A stretch of DNA of 64,000 nt from assembly GCF_947072475.1 (NCBI RefSeq), contig NZ_CAMTIA010000001.1:124001-188000 (forward strand), written 5' to 3'. Numbering within the stretch: the first letter of the stretch is position 1; every line of letters begins with the position of its first letter. This DNA is from an uncultured Deefgea sp. (GTDB lineage: Bacteria > Pseudomonadota > Gammaproteobacteria > Burkholderiales > Chitinibacteraceae). Under the pieces are notes generated by a model. The model worked only from the letters and a program-made list of their open reading frames with translations, did not search any database and had not been told where the DNA came from. Positions 47,762 to 55,174 of the stretch are shown one piece after another. Made by a program: the position numbers and the translations under genes.

Positions 47762-47778
47762 TGCACTGCTTTGGTGCG
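47762..47778. promoter_or_regulatory. Predicted NtrC binding site upstream of glnA
   Basis: TGCACTGCTTTGGTGCG matches the palindromic NtrC consensus (TGCACC-A-N3-T-GGTGCA) at both half-sites (TGCAC and GGTGC). Its centre lies about 113 bases upstream of the sigma-54 GC element, a typical enhancer distance. A weaker related sequence is at 47745-47761, which would allow two dimers. Confidence 0.72.
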
Positions 47779-47857
47779 TCAATAAATGTAGCTGTAACGT
47801 AAGACATGCCGCTAAAATAGCTCGCTCGATGGCAGAGCGCCAACAAGGGGATTTGAG

Positions 47858-48310
47858 ATGAGTCAAAATAACGAAATTTTGCAAAATGCGCGCTCACGCG
47901 CCATGAGCCAAGGTTTACCTTACGCAGGCGTTGTCACTCCGAGCGAGGCGTGGACCTTATTGCAAAGCCTGCCCAATGTGCAGCTGGTGGATGTTCGTAC
48001 GCATGCTGAATGGCAGTTTGTTGGCGTGGTGCCCGGCGCGGAGATGATTGAATGGAAAACCTATCCGGCAATGGCCAATAATCCGCATTTTCTGGTGCAG
48101 TTAAAAGCCGCTGTTGATCCTGAGTCCGTCGTACTGTTTTTGTGTCGAACGGGGATGCGTTCACACGATGCCGCTATTTTGGCCGCTGAGCACGGCTACA
48201 CTGCGGCGATGAATATTTTAGAGGGCTTTGAGGGTGACAAAGACGCGCAGAGTCACCGTGGCAGTAAAAATGGCTGGCAAGCGGCCGGATTGCCTTGGAC
48301 ACAAGGTTGA
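47858..48310 (+). CDS. Rhodanese-like domain protein
   Basis: The 150-residue protein is a single rhodanese domain. The catalytic cysteine is in FLCRTGMRSHDAA (about residue 96), and the CH2A-like VQLVDVRTHAEW segment is near 42. It likely carries sulfur as a persulfide; the partner is unknown. It is divergent from glnA, and the NtrC site at 47762-47778 is 80 bases upstream of its ATG, so nitrogen control of this gene is conceivable but not shown. A GGGG-rich Shine-Dalgarno is present. Confidence 0.9.
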   Translation: MSQNNEILQNARSRAMSQGLPYAGVVTPSEAWTLLQSLPNVQLVDVRTHAEWQFVGVVPGAEMIEWKTYPAMANNPHFLVQLKAAVDPESVVLFLCRTGMRSHDAAILAAEHGYTAAMNILEGFEGDKDAQSHRGSKNGWQAAGLPWTQG

Positions 48311-48510
48311 TGTTGTCGTTTGGTCGGCGTCTGGATCTGTAAGCTAACGACTGTGATGCTTCCACTTCAGTCCTCACACAACCGTTGCATGGCAAGGCGT
48401 CGAGGCCACAGATCAGTACACCGATGGACCTCGAGTACGACAAGGCAAGGCAACGATGCAAGCAACGGTTGCTTAATACTTACACCTCACTTTTTAATGG
48501 GTGCCGCACG

Positions 48511-49392
48511 ATGACTCAACCGACGTATGTGGTGATTGGTAATCCGATTGCGCATTCTAAATCACCGCAGATCCATGCTGCGTTTGCTGCACAGTTTGCA
48601 GATCATCCCGCCGTAGTCGGTTTTGACTATCAGCAATTACTCGCGCCCTTAGATGGTTTTTCGGCAACGGTGAAGGCCTTTGCCGATGCAGGTGGACGTG
48701 GGGCGAATGTGACGGTGCCGTTTAAAGAAGCCGCTTTTCTTTGGGCTAGCGAGCAACTGACTGAGCGCGCCGCTGCTGCCGGTGCGGTCAATACCTTGGT
48801 GCGACAAGCTAACGGCACTTGGCAAGGCGACAATACCGATGGCGCTGGTTTAGTCGCCGATCTGTTGCGGCACATTGATTTGCAGGGTCAACGCATCTTA
48901 TTGCTTGGCGCCGGTGGCGCGGCACGCGGCGCATTGTTGCCGTTATTACAGCAACAACCCAAATCGCTATCGCTTGCTAATCGAACGCAAAGCAAAGCGC
49001 AGCTGTTATTAGATGAAGTGGCAGCGCCTTGGCTGCATGCTCAGGATGTATCGCTGCCGGTGCTGGCGCTGGGCTTTGATGACTTACTTGATGAAGTAAC
49101 TGCTACCAATCTCTCGCAATATGACGTGGTAATCAATGCCACATCGGCCAGCTTAAGTGGTGAGCGCTTACCGATTGGCGATACGATCTTTGCCGCCAAT
49201 GCACTGGCTTACGACATGATGTATGGCAAGAATGAAACGCCGTTTTTGGCGCAAGCGCGTGAAGCGGGCGTGCAACAGCGTGTCGATGGTTTAGGGATGC
49301 TCGTCGGGCAGGCCGCTGAGGCGTTTGAGTTGTGGACCGGTTTACGGCCGGATGTTACGCCGGTATTGCAGTGGATGCGCGAGCAAATTTAA
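48511..49392 (+). CDS. aroE: Shikimate dehydrogenase (NADP+)
   Basis: AroE reduces 3-dehydroshikimate in aromatic amino-acid synthesis. The 293-residue product starts [20 protein letters not shown] with the substrate-binding SKS. It then shows [12 protein letters not shown] with the catalytic Lys, [12 protein letters not shown], the NADP loop [13 protein letters not shown] and the C-terminal [18 protein letters not shown]. The frame is open 42 codons further upstream, but family alignment points to the ATG at 48511. mtgA follows after a palindromic element. Confidence 0.97.
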   Translation: MTQPTYVVIGNPIAHSKSPQIHAAFAAQFADHPAVVGFDYQQLLAPLDGFSATVKAFADAGGRGANVTVPFKEAAFLWASEQLTERAAAAGAVNTLVRQANGTWQGDNTDGAGLVADLLRHIDLQGQRILLLGAGGAARGALLPLLQQQPKSLSLANRTQSKAQLLLDEVAAPWLHAQDVSLPVLALGFDDLLDEVTATNLSQYDVVINATSASLSGERLPIGDTIFAANALAYDMMYGKNETPFLAQAREAGVQQRVDGLGMLVGQAAEAFELWTGLRPDVTPVLQWMREQI

Positions 49393-49396
49393 TGAT

Positions 49397-49441
49397 GTAT
49401 ATGAATGTAGGCTTTTATTAATATCGCCTGTATTCATATAC
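49397..49441. repeat. 45-bp palindromic element, copy 2
   Basis: The 16-base arms gtatatgaatgtaggc (49397-49412) and gcctgtattcatatac (49426-49441) pair with two G-U-type changes around an AT-rich centre. It is the same length as the element at 7308-7352 and 35 of 45 positions agree. It begins 5 bases after the aroE stop and ends 13 bases before the mtgA ATG. Confidence 0.75.
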
Positions 49442-49454
49442 CTATAGGTAAATA

Positions 49455-50156
49455 ATGACAAAGACGGGGATTTTAGGCTGGATTGGCCGTGGTTTGGCGG
49501 CGCTATTAATTTTGGTTTTATTGTGGAATATCTGGATGTTTTTGCATATTTTGGCGTGGCGCTGGATTAATCCGAGCGATAGCGCATTTATGCAAACGCA
49601 GTTGGAACGACTACAACTCGAAAATCCGGCGGCGCAGCTGGAGTTTGAATGGGTCGATTACCCGCAAATTTCACCGCATTTAAAACGCGCCGTAGTGGCA
49701 GCAGAAGACGCTAAATTTTTGGATCACGAAGGTTTTGATTGGGAAGGCCTGCAAACGGCGTGGGAAAAAAATATCAAAAAAGGGCGGATCGTTGCTGGCG
49801 GTTCGACCATTACTCAGCAGCTGGCAAAGAATTTATTTTTATCCGGTAGTCGCAATCCATTGCGTAAAGTGGAAGAGGCGGTACTGACGGTGATGATTGA
49901 AGCTTTGCTGGATAAGCGACGAATTTTTGAGATTTATTTAAATGTGATCGAGTGGGGAGACGGGGTTTTTGGCGCGCAAGCAGCTGCGCAGCATTATTAT
50001 CGAATTGATGCCAAAAAATTATCCGCCTCGCAATCAGCGAAACTTGCCTCAATGGTGACCAATCCACGCTATTTTGATCAAAATCGTAAAGATCGACGTT
50101 TACTACGTAAAGCGGCGATTATCCAACGGCGCATGCCGTACGCCGAAATCCCATAA
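49455..50156 (+). CDS. mtgA: Monofunctional biosynthetic peptidoglycan transglycosylase
   Basis: MtgA polymerises lipid II into glycan strands without transpeptidase activity. The 233-residue product has one N-terminal membrane helix (about 12-35) and a GT51 domain with the catalytic motif AAEDAKFLDHEGFDWEG (Glu near 83), GGSTITQQLAKNLFLS and IEALLDKRRIFEIYLNVIEWG. It follows aroE, a common betaproteobacterial order. Confidence 0.96.
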   Translation: MTKTGILGWIGRGLAALLILVLLWNIWMFLHILAWRWINPSDSAFMQTQLERLQLENPAAQLEFEWVDYPQISPHLKRAVVAAEDAKFLDHEGFDWEGLQTAWEKNIKKGRIVAGGSTITQQLAKNLFLSGSRNPLRKVEEAVLTVMIEALLDKRRIFEIYLNVIEWGDGVFGAQAAAQHYYRIDAKKLSASQSAKLASMVTNPRYFDQNRKDRRLLRKAAIIQRRMPYAEIP

Positions 50157-50666
50157 ATGCCACGTTTGAGCCACAGACCGTATCGATTGCACACGCCAAG
50201 TTTGCTAGAGCACGGGCCCAGCATGCAATATGTAGTTCGTGTGATGCAGCGGGCGGTTTGCTGTGCTGGATTGAATCTGGGCTGACGATTTAAAAATATG
50301 GGTATTCAAGTTAGTTGTGAGTTGCAGGGCCGATGGTCAGCGCTGGTGCTTAGAGGGCAGCAATCGTCAACCACAACGATTTTTAGCCGTAGGTCAGCAT
50401 GCTTGTTATTTAACGTATTGGCTTGAACAGTATTAATTCAATAGTTTGCGCGAATATACCCCTGAGGTGAGTGCTATTTTAGTGAAAGTAAATCCTGTCA
50501 ATCAGGCAGCAATCCTTGTGCTGCATCCTGTTCTGGTCAAGTGGCGCGGCTTTGGCTTACTCGGTCTGCTGATGGCACTGTGGCAGGCGGATGTCGATAG
50601 CCTACTGATCACACCTTGTCGTTTGGCCTTGGTCATTTGTGGATGTGATGCAGTAAGGAGCGGGCA
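50157..50666. other. 510-base stretch without a supported gene
   Basis: Between mtgA and the PP2C gene there is a 78-codon frame at 50446-50679 (starting at TTG) and shorter ones. None has a good start signal, and the longest overlaps the phosphatase start. No terminator is clear. The stretch could hold the promoter of the PP2C/FHA cluster or remains of a lost gene. Confidence 0.45.
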
Positions 50667-51494
50667 ATGCGCAGCTTAGCCACGGCGCTAGAGATGTTGG
50701 GCCTGACCGATGTTGGCCGTTTACGGTCACACAATGAAGATACGCTTCGTATCGATACGGAGTTGGGTTTTTTGGTGTTGGCCGATGGCATGGGTGGCTA
50801 TAACGCCGGTGAAGTGGCCAGTAGTATTGCCGTTGAGGTGATGCATGAAGTGATGCAGGCGCAATTGGCCATGATCGCACTGCACAGCAAAAATGCGCAT
50901 AATCTCTCGGCGCTCGCCTATGAAATGCTCGCCATTGCGATTAATCGCGCTAACGCGATGATTTTTCAAACCGGTGAAAAACATCCGCAGTGCGCCGGTA
51001 TGGGTACGACTTTGGTCAGCGCCTTATTTTTTGACAATCGGGTGGCGATTGCGCATGTCGGGGATTCGCGGGCTTATCGCTTTCGGCAGCAGCAGTTGCT
51101 GCAGTTGTCGCGCGACCATTCTTTTTTGCAAGAGCAAGTGGATGCGGGCTTAATCAGTGCCGCTGATGCGCGGCATGCGCCGTATAAAAATCTGGTGACG
51201 CGCGCGGTTGGCGTTGCGCCAGAGGTACAGCCTGAGATTCATGAATTTGCCGTTGAAATCGATGATTTGTATTTATTTTGCTCTGATGGTTTGAGCGATA
51301 TGTTGACCGATGAAGTGATTGCTTTGCAAATGGCCACGCCCGAGTGCAATTTAAATCTAATGGCGAGTACCTTAGTCGAATTAGCCAATGCTCATGGTGG
51401 TAAAGATAATATCTCCGTGATTTTGGTAAAAATTAATCGGGATTTTTCGGTACAGACGGGTTTATTAAAAAAAGTAGGTCATTGGTTTAGTTAG
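50667..51494 (+). CDS. PP2C-family serine/threonine phosphatase
   Basis: The 275-residue product is a bacterial PP2C/Stp1-type metal-dependent phosphatase. Motifs: DVGRLRSHNEDTLRI (about 14-28), LVLADGMGGYNAGEVAS with the metal-binding Asp, GMGTTLVSALF, IAHVGDSRAYRF, LFCSDGLSDML and GGKDNISVILVKI. It removes phosphate from Ser/Thr proteins. An FHA protein gene follows, which is usually paired with a Ser/Thr kinase, but no kinase gene is adjacent. GGAG lies upstream of the ATG. Confidence 0.94.
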   Translation: MRSLATALEMLGLTDVGRLRSHNEDTLRIDTELGFLVLADGMGGYNAGEVASSIAVEVMHEVMQAQLAMIALHSKNAHNLSALAYEMLAIAINRANAMIFQTGEKHPQCAGMGTTLVSALFFDNRVAIAHVGDSRAYRFRQQQLLQLSRDHSFLQEQVDAGLISAADARHAPYKNLVTRAVGVAPEVQPEIHEFAVEIDDLYLFCSDGLSDMLTDEVIALQMATPECNLNLMASTLVELANAHGGKDNISVILVKINRDFSVQTGLLKKVGHWFS

Positions 51495-51620
51495 CCGTTG
51501 ATTTAACGTGTTGCGTAGCGTGAATTGACGGATTTGAAAGTATCATTTGCGGTCGATCTTAGTTCGACAAAATGGGCACACAAGACTGTGCAGGAGTTAG
51601 CGCATTGGAAGTTTGGATTT

Positions 51621-52229
51621 ATGGCTAAATTAATATTAAGTTTTGAAGGCAAACCCGTCAAAGAAATCAATCTAAGCGCCCAGCGCACTTTAATTGGACG
51701 TCGATCGAGTAATCAGATTCAGTTGGATCATTTAGCCGTTTCGGGGGTACATGCGGCACTAGAATGTATTGGCGAAGATTATTTTATTGAAGATCAACAC
51801 AGTAAAAATGGCACGGCGCTGAATGGTAAAAAAATAAAACGTAGCCGATTAAATAATGCGGATGAAATAAAAATTGCCAAATATCGCCTGCAATTTATTA
51901 AAAATAATACCGCACCCAGTGTGAACGAATTTGAATCAACCATGCCAATGAATCTGGATGAAGCGCCACGCAGTGCGTTAATACGGGTATTAACTGGCCT
52001 TCATGCTGGGCGTGAATTGTTGATTGATAAACAGTGCTGCACATTGGGTAAAGCCGGAGTACAAGTGGCAAAAATTCTGCGCCGTGAAGAAGGTTTTTTT
52101 CTGGCTCATGTGCAAGGAAAAGAGCGCCCACGGGTGAATAGTCAGCCGCTTCATGCATTAGAGCAGCAATTAAATGAAGCAGATTTAATTGAAATTTTAG
52201 ATATTCGAATGGCGTTTTTCTTGCGGTAA
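51621..52229 (+). CDS. FHA domain-containing protein
   Basis: The product of about 202 residues has an N-terminal FHA domain (about 5-95) with the phosphothreonine-binding residues in TLIGRRSSNQIQL, VSGVHAALE and HSKNGTALNGKKI. A second, shorter beta domain (about 115-200) looks like a degenerate FHA repeat (RVLTGLHAGRELLIDKQCCTLG). The ATG at 51621 is chosen because the domain starts there and GGAAG lies upstream; the frame extends 32 codons further. The metallo-beta-lactamase gene begins three bases after its stop. Confidence 0.9.
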   Translation: MAKLILSFEGKPVKEINLSAQRTLIGRRSSNQIQLDHLAVSGVHAALECIGEDYFIEDQHSKNGTALNGKKIKRSRLNNADEIKIAKYRLQFIKNNTAPSVNEFESTMPMNLDEAPRSALIRVLTGLHAGRELLIDKQCCTLGKAGVQVAKILRREEGFFLAHVQGKERPRVNSQPLHALEQQLNEADLIEILDIRMAFFLR

Positions 52230-52232
52230 ATT

Positions 52233-53000
52233 ATGACTTCATTGCGTGTACTCGGTTGTAGTGGTGGTATTGGCGGCGCACACCACACTACGGCTTTTTT
52301 ATTGAATCAAACCATTTTGCTGGATGCCGGTACCGGCGTGGCCGATTTAAGTCGTAGCGAATTATTGCAAATTGAACACGTATTTCTTACGCATGCGCAT
52401 TTAGATCATATTGCCTATTTGCCTTTATTGCTCGATGCCACTTTGGGGGAGCGAACGCGGCCAGTGATCGTGCATGCTTGCGCTGCGACGATTCAAACGC
52501 TGAAAACACATATTTTTAATTGGCAAATTTGGCCCGACTTTAGTGTGATTCCGACGGCTGAGCAGCCCTTGCTGCGCTTTGCGGCGATTGAAGTGGGGCA
52601 AACGCATGGTGTTGATGCTTTGGCCATCACGGCATTACCCGCCGAGCATACGGTTGCGGCATTGGCGTTTCAAGTGAGTAATTTAACGGCATCGCTGGTG
52701 TTTAGTGGCGATACCATTGGTGGGGCCGCATTTTGGCAGGCGGTGAATCAAATTGAAAATTTAAAGATACTGATTATCGAAACGGCGTTTGCCGAATCCA
52801 ATGCCAAACTCGCTCATTTGGCCAAACACCTTTGCCCGAGCACTTTAGCGGCCGAGCTAAGATCCGTGCCGGCGGGAGTTGAGGTGTTGATTACGCATTT
52901 AAAACCGAGCGAAGATCAACAAACAATGGCCGAGGTCTTAGCCTTGCAGCCAGCAGTAGTGGTGCGGCGCTTGATTCAAGGAGAAACCATCTGCTTTTAA
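52233..53000 (+). CDS. Metallo-beta-lactamase-fold hydrolase (cyclic-nucleotide phosphodiesterase-like)
   Basis: The 255-residue protein has the MBL metal motifs: HAHLDHIAYL (about 53-62), a His in LPAEHTVAALAF, the bridging Asp in VFSGDTIGGAAF and the last His in VLITHLKPSEDQ. The N-terminal LRVLGCSGGIGG and the overall length suggest the class of cAMP phosphodiesterase II-like or RNase Z-like hydrolases. A cyclic-nucleotide substrate is only a guess. It is coupled to the FHA gene. Its stop overlaps that of the convergent gene at 52997 by three to four bases. Confidence 0.85.
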   Translation: MTSLRVLGCSGGIGGAHHTTAFLLNQTILLDAGTGVADLSRSELLQIEHVFLTHAHLDHIAYLPLLLDATLGERTRPVIVHACAATIQTLKTHIFNWQIWPDFSVIPTAEQPLLRFAAIEVGQTHGVDALAITALPAEHTVAALAFQVSNLTASLVFSGDTIGGAAFWQAVNQIENLKILIIETAFAESNAKLAHLAKHLCPSTLAAELRSVPAGVEVLITHLKPSEDQQTMAEVLALQPAVVVRRLIQGETICF

Positions 53001-54616
53001 TGGTCTAATCCACCTGAGCCTACAAAATGAATGCGTTCAAAATCAGCACCGCGACTTAAAATACTGACTAAACGAATGCGTATTTTGCGGTAGCCATCCC
53101 AGAGTTCAAGCAAACGACCTTGCCGAAACCAGCCTGTTGGCAGTAGCAAGGAATTAGGGACTTTTAAGGCGACCATGGCCGGCAGCAATAACACGTCGAT
53201 ATAGTCGGTTTGGCCAAAACGCGCGGCGTCTTGAGCGCGAATTGATGCCGCTTGCGGCATGCCGGGTAAGAGTTGTACCCCGATTTTAAGCTGCTGGTTT
53301 TCCTCTGACAGCCAACGAATTTGTCCCATCAAATACTGCTGCTGGTCTTGAATGATCAACAGTTGCTGTAAAGCCATTCGCTCCTCGCCAACGGGCCCTT
53401 GTAAGCGTAAACCGGTAGCGGTTTCATCGAGTACTTGCCAAGTTAGGGTACGAATCAGCGGTGCGGGTTGCGAAGGCGTGCTGGTTTGGCCAAATAAACG
53501 AATTTGCATTAATTCTTCACTGCTGATTTGTGCCTCGGCTTGCGGTGGTGGCGTAAAACGGTCTTTTGCCATCCATGCATGTAAATTACTGAGGCCAAAA
53601 CCAATTTGAGCCGTTTTTTGGCTGGCTCGACGTGCTAAACAGCGCTCTACTGGATGCTCGCACCATTGGCGATATAAATCAGTGAGTAGTGCCTCCGCCG
53701 CAGGCACACCTAATGCCGTGCCTAAGCCGATTTTTTCGGGCATTTCGCCACGGCGGAGTAATTTAATGCGTTTACTCAGCGCTTGGGCTAATTGCAAAGT
53801 GCTGATGGCCATTTGGCTGTCTTTGCTCGGCCGATCACGGCGCTCTGGCGCTGCAGGGTGTTCAAAATCAATGGTAAAAGCCGGGCGATTCGGTAGCGTT
53901 TCGGCAATATGCTCTAAGGCGCAGCGGCTAGAAAATACTTCTAAACACGCCGAAATCCACGTTAGGTAGCGCAAATTGTATTGAAATGGGTTGGCCGCCG
54001 ACAGCAATAAACTGTGGATAAAGATATGTTCTGGCGTGGCCACGCCGCCAATAGTCATTAAACTATCTTTGGCTTTTTGCTGCTCCACACCTAAGTGCTG
54101 TGCTTGGCTGTAATGACTAAATTGCTGCGCCCACTGCGTGGCTGGAATCACACGGTGCACCAAAATATAAGCAATATTAACTTGTAAGCTGTAATACAAG
54201 GTCCGCTCAGCCAATAAAGTCATGTATTCAGCAACGTCGCTCTGGCCGGCGATGGCCGCTTGCCAAATCGATGCATAGCTTTGTTCTAAGTCTTGCCACA
54301 GCGTGAGTGCAGCTTGCCAAGCTTGATGTTCGATCTCAGTGAGTGGTAGCGCTTTTTGGGTGTAGCGATTTAACCAGCCGTCTTGTACTACATGGATGGT
54401 TTCGCGAAATTGCTCAATAATTTTTAAGCGATCTAAGGCCGTAATCTGGCTGTGATTGAGCGCGCTGATGGCTGAGCGGATTTCGGCATGCGCTACTGGC
54501 ACATTAATTAAAGGCAGTAATTTCAGCCAATCTCTGGCGCTTCTGGCATCTTGAAATGCTAGTGTTGCGACAGGTGCATCCGTGGCGCTCGGTTCGAGTG
54601 GTAATTGGGTATTCAT
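52997..54616 (-). CDS. Large conserved protein of unknown function, PilZ-like C-terminus
   Basis: The 539-residue soluble protein has no signal peptide. Residues about 1-370 are mostly helical (ALDRLKIIEQFRETIHVVQD, ALTLWQDLEQSYASIWQAAI). Residues about 390-530 are beta-rich, with TWQVLDETATGLRLQGP, YLMGQIRWLSEENQQLKIGV and later GYRKIRIRLVSILSRG. The second part resembles a degenerate PilZ-like barrel (a DExxxGL and W-x-x pattern), but the canonical RxxxR and D/NxSxxG motifs are not intact. A c-di-GMP link is therefore only a possibility. Its ATG overlaps the TGA of the HIT gene (ATGA). Confidence 0.75.
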   Translation of the reverse strand: MNTQLPLEPSATDAPVATLAFQDARSARDWLKLLPLINVPVAHAEIRSAISALNHSQITALDRLKIIEQFRETIHVVQDGWLNRYTQKALPLTEIEHQAWQAALTLWQDLEQSYASIWQAAIAGQSDVAEYMTLLAERTLYYSLQVNIAYILVHRVIPATQWAQQFSHYSQAQHLGVEQQKAKDSLMTIGGVATPEHIFIHSLLLSAANPFQYNLRYLTWISACLEVFSSRCALEHIAETLPNRPAFTIDFEHPAAPERRDRPSKDSQMAISTLQLAQALSKRIKLLRRGEMPEKIGLGTALGVPAAEALLTDLYRQWCEHPVERCLARRASQKTAQIGFGLSNLHAWMAKDRFTPPPQAEAQISSEELMQIRLFGQTSTPSQPAPLIRTLTWQVLDETATGLRLQGPVGEERMALQQLLIIQDQQQYLMGQIRWLSEENQQLKIGVQLLPGMPQAASIRAQDAARFGQTDYIDVLLLPAMVALKVPNSLLLPTGWFRQGRLLELWDGYRKIRIRLVSILSRGADFERIHFVGSGGLDH

Positions 54617-55026
54617 ACAACGATTTGCATTAATTGTTGTTTTAATTGCGCTAACTGATCCGCGTTGACCATCGGTTCGGCTGGGCGCTGTGCGGTAGCC
54701 CAGATGGAGGCAGGGAAGTGTGGGTCATTTTCCCAGCGCGGAATAATATGCCAATGCACATGCGGTACCATATTGCCTAAGCTGGCTAAATTAATTTTAT
54801 GCGGCTTTAAGCAGTGTCGAACGATGCGCTCGACTTCCCAAACGATATCCATCAATTGAGTTCGCTCGGATGAATTTAAATCGCTCATTTCAACTCGGTG
54901 CGCGTTTAAAATCACCCGGCATAGTCCCGGATAGCCAACTTCATCGGCCAAAATAATCCGAGCAAAATCATTTTGCCAAATTAACTCACCACCCTCGGTG
55001 GTACACAGTAGACAGTTAGCCTGCAT
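54613..55026 (-). CDS. HIT family protein
   Basis: The 137-residue protein has the histidine-triad motif HVHWHIIPRW (about 89-98) and the N-terminal CLLCTTEGGELIWQND typical of HIT nucleotide-binding hydrolases such as HINT/Fhit-like enzymes. Substrates are AMP-lysine, AMP-NH2 or dinucleoside polyphosphates in relatives; here it is unknown. It is translationally coupled to the large unknown gene downstream. Confidence 0.92.
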   Translation of the reverse strand: MQANCLLCTTEGGELIWQNDFARIILADEVGYPGLCRVILNAHRVEMSDLNSSERTQLMDIVWEVERIVRHCLKPHKINLASLGNMVPHVHWHIIPRWENDPHFPASIWATAQRPAEPMVNADQLAQLKQQLMQIVV

Positions 55027-55079
55027 TCACAACCTCATGCATTTTCATTTAATGATTACTGCGCAAAAGCATTTTGCTT

Positions 55080-55111
55080 AAAAAATAGGGCGCAACAATC
55101 ATCGCGCCCTA
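55080..55111 (-). terminator. Terminator after the DUF3683 oxidoreductase gene
   Basis: On the minus strand the 8-bp stem tagggcgc/gcgcccta (55086-55093 and 55104-55111, 10-base loop) is followed by a T-run. It lies about 64 bases after the stop at 55175. Confidence 0.85.
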
Positions 55112-55174
55112 CATTACACCCTATCCGTATGGCTTACTTACGGTGTGGGTGTCTGGTCATTCTTGCGAACGGAC

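Noticed and set aside
50446-50679. 77-codon plus-strand frame before the PP2C gene
   Set aside because: It starts at TTG without a Shine-Dalgarno, overlaps the phosphatase start, and has no recognisable features.
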